The notes under the pieces: generated by a model | The model's database searches: none | Told to the model about the DNA's origin: nothing | The model's input: only the letters and a program-made list of their open reading frames with translations | Translations under genes and position numbers: made by a program | Part shown: piece by piece, positions 62,483 to 64,000 of the stretch | How the letters are laid out: each line of letters starts with the position of its first letter | Numbering within the stretch: the first letter of the stretch is position 1 | Assembly (NCBI RefSeq): GCF_030695065.1 | Contig: NZ_JAUYTR010000007.1 | Coordinates: forward strand, 147,862-211,861 | DNA length: 64,000 nucleotides | From: Sediminibacterium sp. | GTDB lineage: Bacteria; Bacteroidota; Bacteroidia; Chitinophagales; Chitinophagaceae | Reading direction: 5' to 3'

Positions 62483-63025
62483 ATGTTCATCCGTTGTATT
62501 GTACGCCGTTTATCCTTTTTAACCGGATTTTTATTAATGGCGTTTTTAGTGAATGCCCAAAATAATTTCTTGTATATACAATCTGAAAACAATCAGCCTT
62601 ACTATATACAGCTTAAAGGTAATGTGCATTCTTCTAATGCAAAAGGCTATCTATTAATTCCCAATTTATCGGATGGCGAATACAGTATGGTATTGGGTTT
62701 TCCTGCTGGAGCCTACAAAGAGTACAACTATAAATTCTCAATAGCCGGCAAGCCAAAGGGCTATTCCCTTAAAATTACCCAAGAAGGGGAGTGGATGTTG
62801 ATGGACATGGTTTCATTGGCACTAATAAGAGGCGAAGCACCTGAGCAACCCATCACTGAACTGCCTGCTGATAAACAAATTGAAAAATTATCTGAACGAA
62901 CAACTGAAGCTGGTTTAGAACAAGTATTTAAAGTGAAAAATGGTACCAAGTACGAAAATTTGGTAATATTGATACCAATTCCCAAGCCCAATATTGTTAG
63001 AGAAGCTCAGAAAAAGAATAATTAG
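62483..63025 (+). CDS. Exported hypothetical protein
   Basis: 180 aa with a signal peptide (LSFLTGFLLMAFLVNAQ). A beta-rich domain follows: NNFLYIQSENNQPYYIQLKG, GYLLIPNLSDGEYSMVLGFP, YNYKFSIAGKPKGYSLKITQ. The carboxyl part is polar with EQPITELPADKQIEKLSE and a VLIPIPKP segment. No named family recognised; such proteins are common in the Chitinophagales. It starts 40 bases from the divergent aminopeptidase gene and is followed 4 bases later by truA, so it is probably cotranscribed with truA. Confidence 0.75.
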   Translation: MFIRCIVRRLSFLTGFLLMAFLVNAQNNFLYIQSENNQPYYIQLKGNVHSSNAKGYLLIPNLSDGEYSMVLGFPAGAYKEYNYKFSIAGKPKGYSLKITQEGEWMLMDMVSLALIRGEAPEQPITELPADKQIEKLSERTTEAGLEQVFKVKNGTKYENLVILIPIPKPNIVREAQKKNN

Positions 63026-63029
63026 TATT

Positions 63030-63761
63030 ATGCCCAGGTATTTTTTGGAATTGGCTTATAAGGGCACTGCGTATCATGGGTTTCAAATACAAGACAACGC
63101 ACCTACCATTCAATTGGCTATTGAAAAAGCCTTGCTTACTTTATTTAAAACAGAGATAGCGTTAACGGGTTCTTCTAGAACAGATGCAGGCGTTCATGCA
63201 CTGCAGAACTATTTTCACTTTGATACCTATTTATCTATTACTAATAAGCATGTTTATAATTTAAATGCCATTTTACCCGAGGATATTGCGGTAAAGTCTA
63301 TTAAAGCTGTTGCCGATACAGCACATTGCAGGTTTGATGCGGTTGCTCGATCCTATTACTATTATATATACCAGCAGAAGAATCCTTTTTTAAAAGACAG
63401 GGGCTGGTTTTATCCTTACGAATTAGACTTATCCCTTTTGCAGCAAGCAGCTGCTCTTTTAAAAAACCATACCGACTTTACCAGCTTTGCCAAGCGCAAT
63501 ACTCAAGTGTTTACCCATAATTGTTCTATTCTTATTTCGGAGTGGAGCATAGCCGCCGATCAACAATTCATTTATCATGTTCAGGCCAATCGCTTTTTGC
63601 GCGGAATGGTCCGTGGATTAGTGGGCACCATGCTTAAAGTAGGTAGGGGACAATTAACATTGGATGATTTTGAGAAAATCATTCTAGCAAAAGATTGCAC
63701 TAAGGCCGACTTTAGTACGCCTCCTCAAGGATTATTTTTAGCTAAAGTGATTTTTCCTTAA
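63030..63761 (+). CDS. truA: tRNA pseudouridine(38-40) synthase TruA
   Basis: 243 aa from the ATG at 63030 (MPRYFLELAYKGTAYHGFQ); the frame is open from 62994 inside the previous gene, but the family begins here. The catalytic Asp52 is in SSRTDAGVHALQ. Also typical are LNAILPEDIAVKSIK, CRFDAVARSYYYYI, and VQANRFLRGMVRGLVGTML. It makes pseudouridine at positions 38-40 of the tRNA anticodon arm. Complete. Confidence 0.96.
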   Translation: MPRYFLELAYKGTAYHGFQIQDNAPTIQLAIEKALLTLFKTEIALTGSSRTDAGVHALQNYFHFDTYLSITNKHVYNLNAILPEDIAVKSIKAVADTAHCRFDAVARSYYYYIYQQKNPFLKDRGWFYPYELDLSLLQQAAALLKNHTDFTSFAKRNTQVFTHNCSILISEWSIAADQQFIYHVQANRFLRGMVRGLVGTMLKVGRGQLTLDDFEKIILAKDCTKADFSTPPQGLFLAKVIFP

Positions 63762-63833
63762 TTTTTTTTATTGCTTGAAAGCCTTGTAAATAAAAGGTTT
63801 TAGCGAACAAGCAATATTTAGTTTCAAAAAACA

Positions 63834-63864
63834 TTTGTCGGGTAAAATATCCGTCCTATATTTG
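63834..63864 (+). promoter_or_regulatory. Upstream promoter of a strong downstream operon
   Basis: TTTG (63834-63837), a 19-base spacer, and TATATTTG (63857-63864), a perfect TTTG/TAnnTTTG match. The predicted start is near 63870. A short stem CATCCC (63865-63870) and GGGATG (63884-63889) follows, then GTTCTTTAAAG, resembling the conserved rRNA leader text of Bacteroidota. The gene served lies outside the window. Confidence 0.75.
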
Positions 63865-63950
63865 CATCCCGCTTAACAAAAAGGGGATGTTCTTTAAAGG
63901 TTTTAGGAGAGGGGATGAAGAAAAAAAGGCGAATAAAATTTTGAAAAAAG

Positions 63951-63981
63951 TTTGCTAGTTTAAAAAAGGTTTGTATCTTCG
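63951..63981 (+). promoter_or_regulatory. Second, tandem promoter at the right end
   Basis: TTTG (63951-63954), a 19-base spacer and TATCTTCG (63974-63981), one base off TAnnTTTG. It is 117 bp downstream of the first promoter. Two strong promoters in tandem at such spacing are typical upstream of rRNA operons; the sequence after it (ccgcccgttcgggaaaaga) includes CCCGTTCGGG, a small hairpin. An rRNA operon just outside is inferred. Confidence 0.65.
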
Positions 63982-64000
63982 CCGCCCGTTCGGGAAAAGA

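Noticed and set aside
1..64000. CRISPR arrays, insertion sequences and intact transposases
   Set aside because: No regularly spaced direct repeats and no transposase-like open frame were seen on reading both strands; the only mobile-element trace is the decayed integrase.

Overview
The window looks like a piece of chromosome from a Bacteroidota bacterium, most likely a Chitinophagaceae-type organism (order Chitinophagales). The reasons are AT-rich DNA, Bacteroidota-type promoters (TTTG, 19-20 bp, TAnnTTTG) at four places, almost no Shine-Dalgarno sequences, a SusC/SusD polysaccharide utilisation locus driven by an ECF sigma/FecR pair, a GH144-type glucanase, and many lipoproteins and Gly-rich TPM proteins of the kind this group carries. 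The assignment is inference from gene content; no rRNA gene is present.

Layout. 1-3.9 kb is core: a DUF3127 protein, a split two-gene 5'-nucleotidase and dnaA, followed by a tRNA-Ser(GCU)/tRNA-Pro(UGG) pair with its own promoter and terminator. Directly after tRNA-Pro begins an accessory island (about 4.2-14.8 kb). It opens with GC-rich hairpins and a badly decayed tyrosine recombinase. It then holds a tightly packed five-gene operon (SIS-HAD fusion, phosphoribosyltransferase-like protein, ORC/CDC6-like P-loop ATPase, an unrecognised two-part protein, PfkB kinase) facing a PIN-domain protein. A frameshifted fecR fragment closes it. Next come an ankyrin-repeat protein, a DUF1697 protein and a three-gene hipBST toxin-antitoxin operon with three regularly spaced operators (15.1-18.6 kb).

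18.7-22.1 kb holds a DEAD-box helicase, an alpha/beta hydrolase and a CoA-transferase. 22.2-40.5 kb is a complete polysaccharide utilisation locus: ECF sigma factor, FecR anti-sigma factor, SusC with an STN signalling domain, SusD, a LamG-type surface lipoprotein, an FG-GAP/UnbV lipoprotein, GH30, GH144, a GH43-like protein and GH3. The enzyme set points to a beta-glucan, with beta-1,6 and/or beta-1,2 linkages the best guesses. An M28 peptidase follows.

42-45.3 kb carries a methionine-branch operon (trans-sulfuration enzyme plus homoserine dehydrogenase) under a SAM-I riboswitch, for which promoter, aptamer and terminator are all visible. uvrA, a small hypothetical gene, a membrane protein, an FAD oxidoreductase and a very large alpha-2-macroglobulin whose thioester motif is lost follow. 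The rest is sucD, a lemA-TPM-TPM-lipid/secreted protein cluster, an M1 aminopeptidase, a secreted hypothetical protein and truA. The last 170 bases hold two tandem strong promoters that probably belong to an rRNA operon lying just outside the window.

The best candidate for an undescribed or poorly described system is the island operon at 5.8-12.9 kb. It joins sugar-phosphate chemistry (SIS, HAD, PfkB), PRPP-type chemistry and an ORC-like ATPase in one translationally coupled unit beside integrase debris at a tRNA gene. That arrangement fits a mobile immunity or conflict module, but the function is inferred only.
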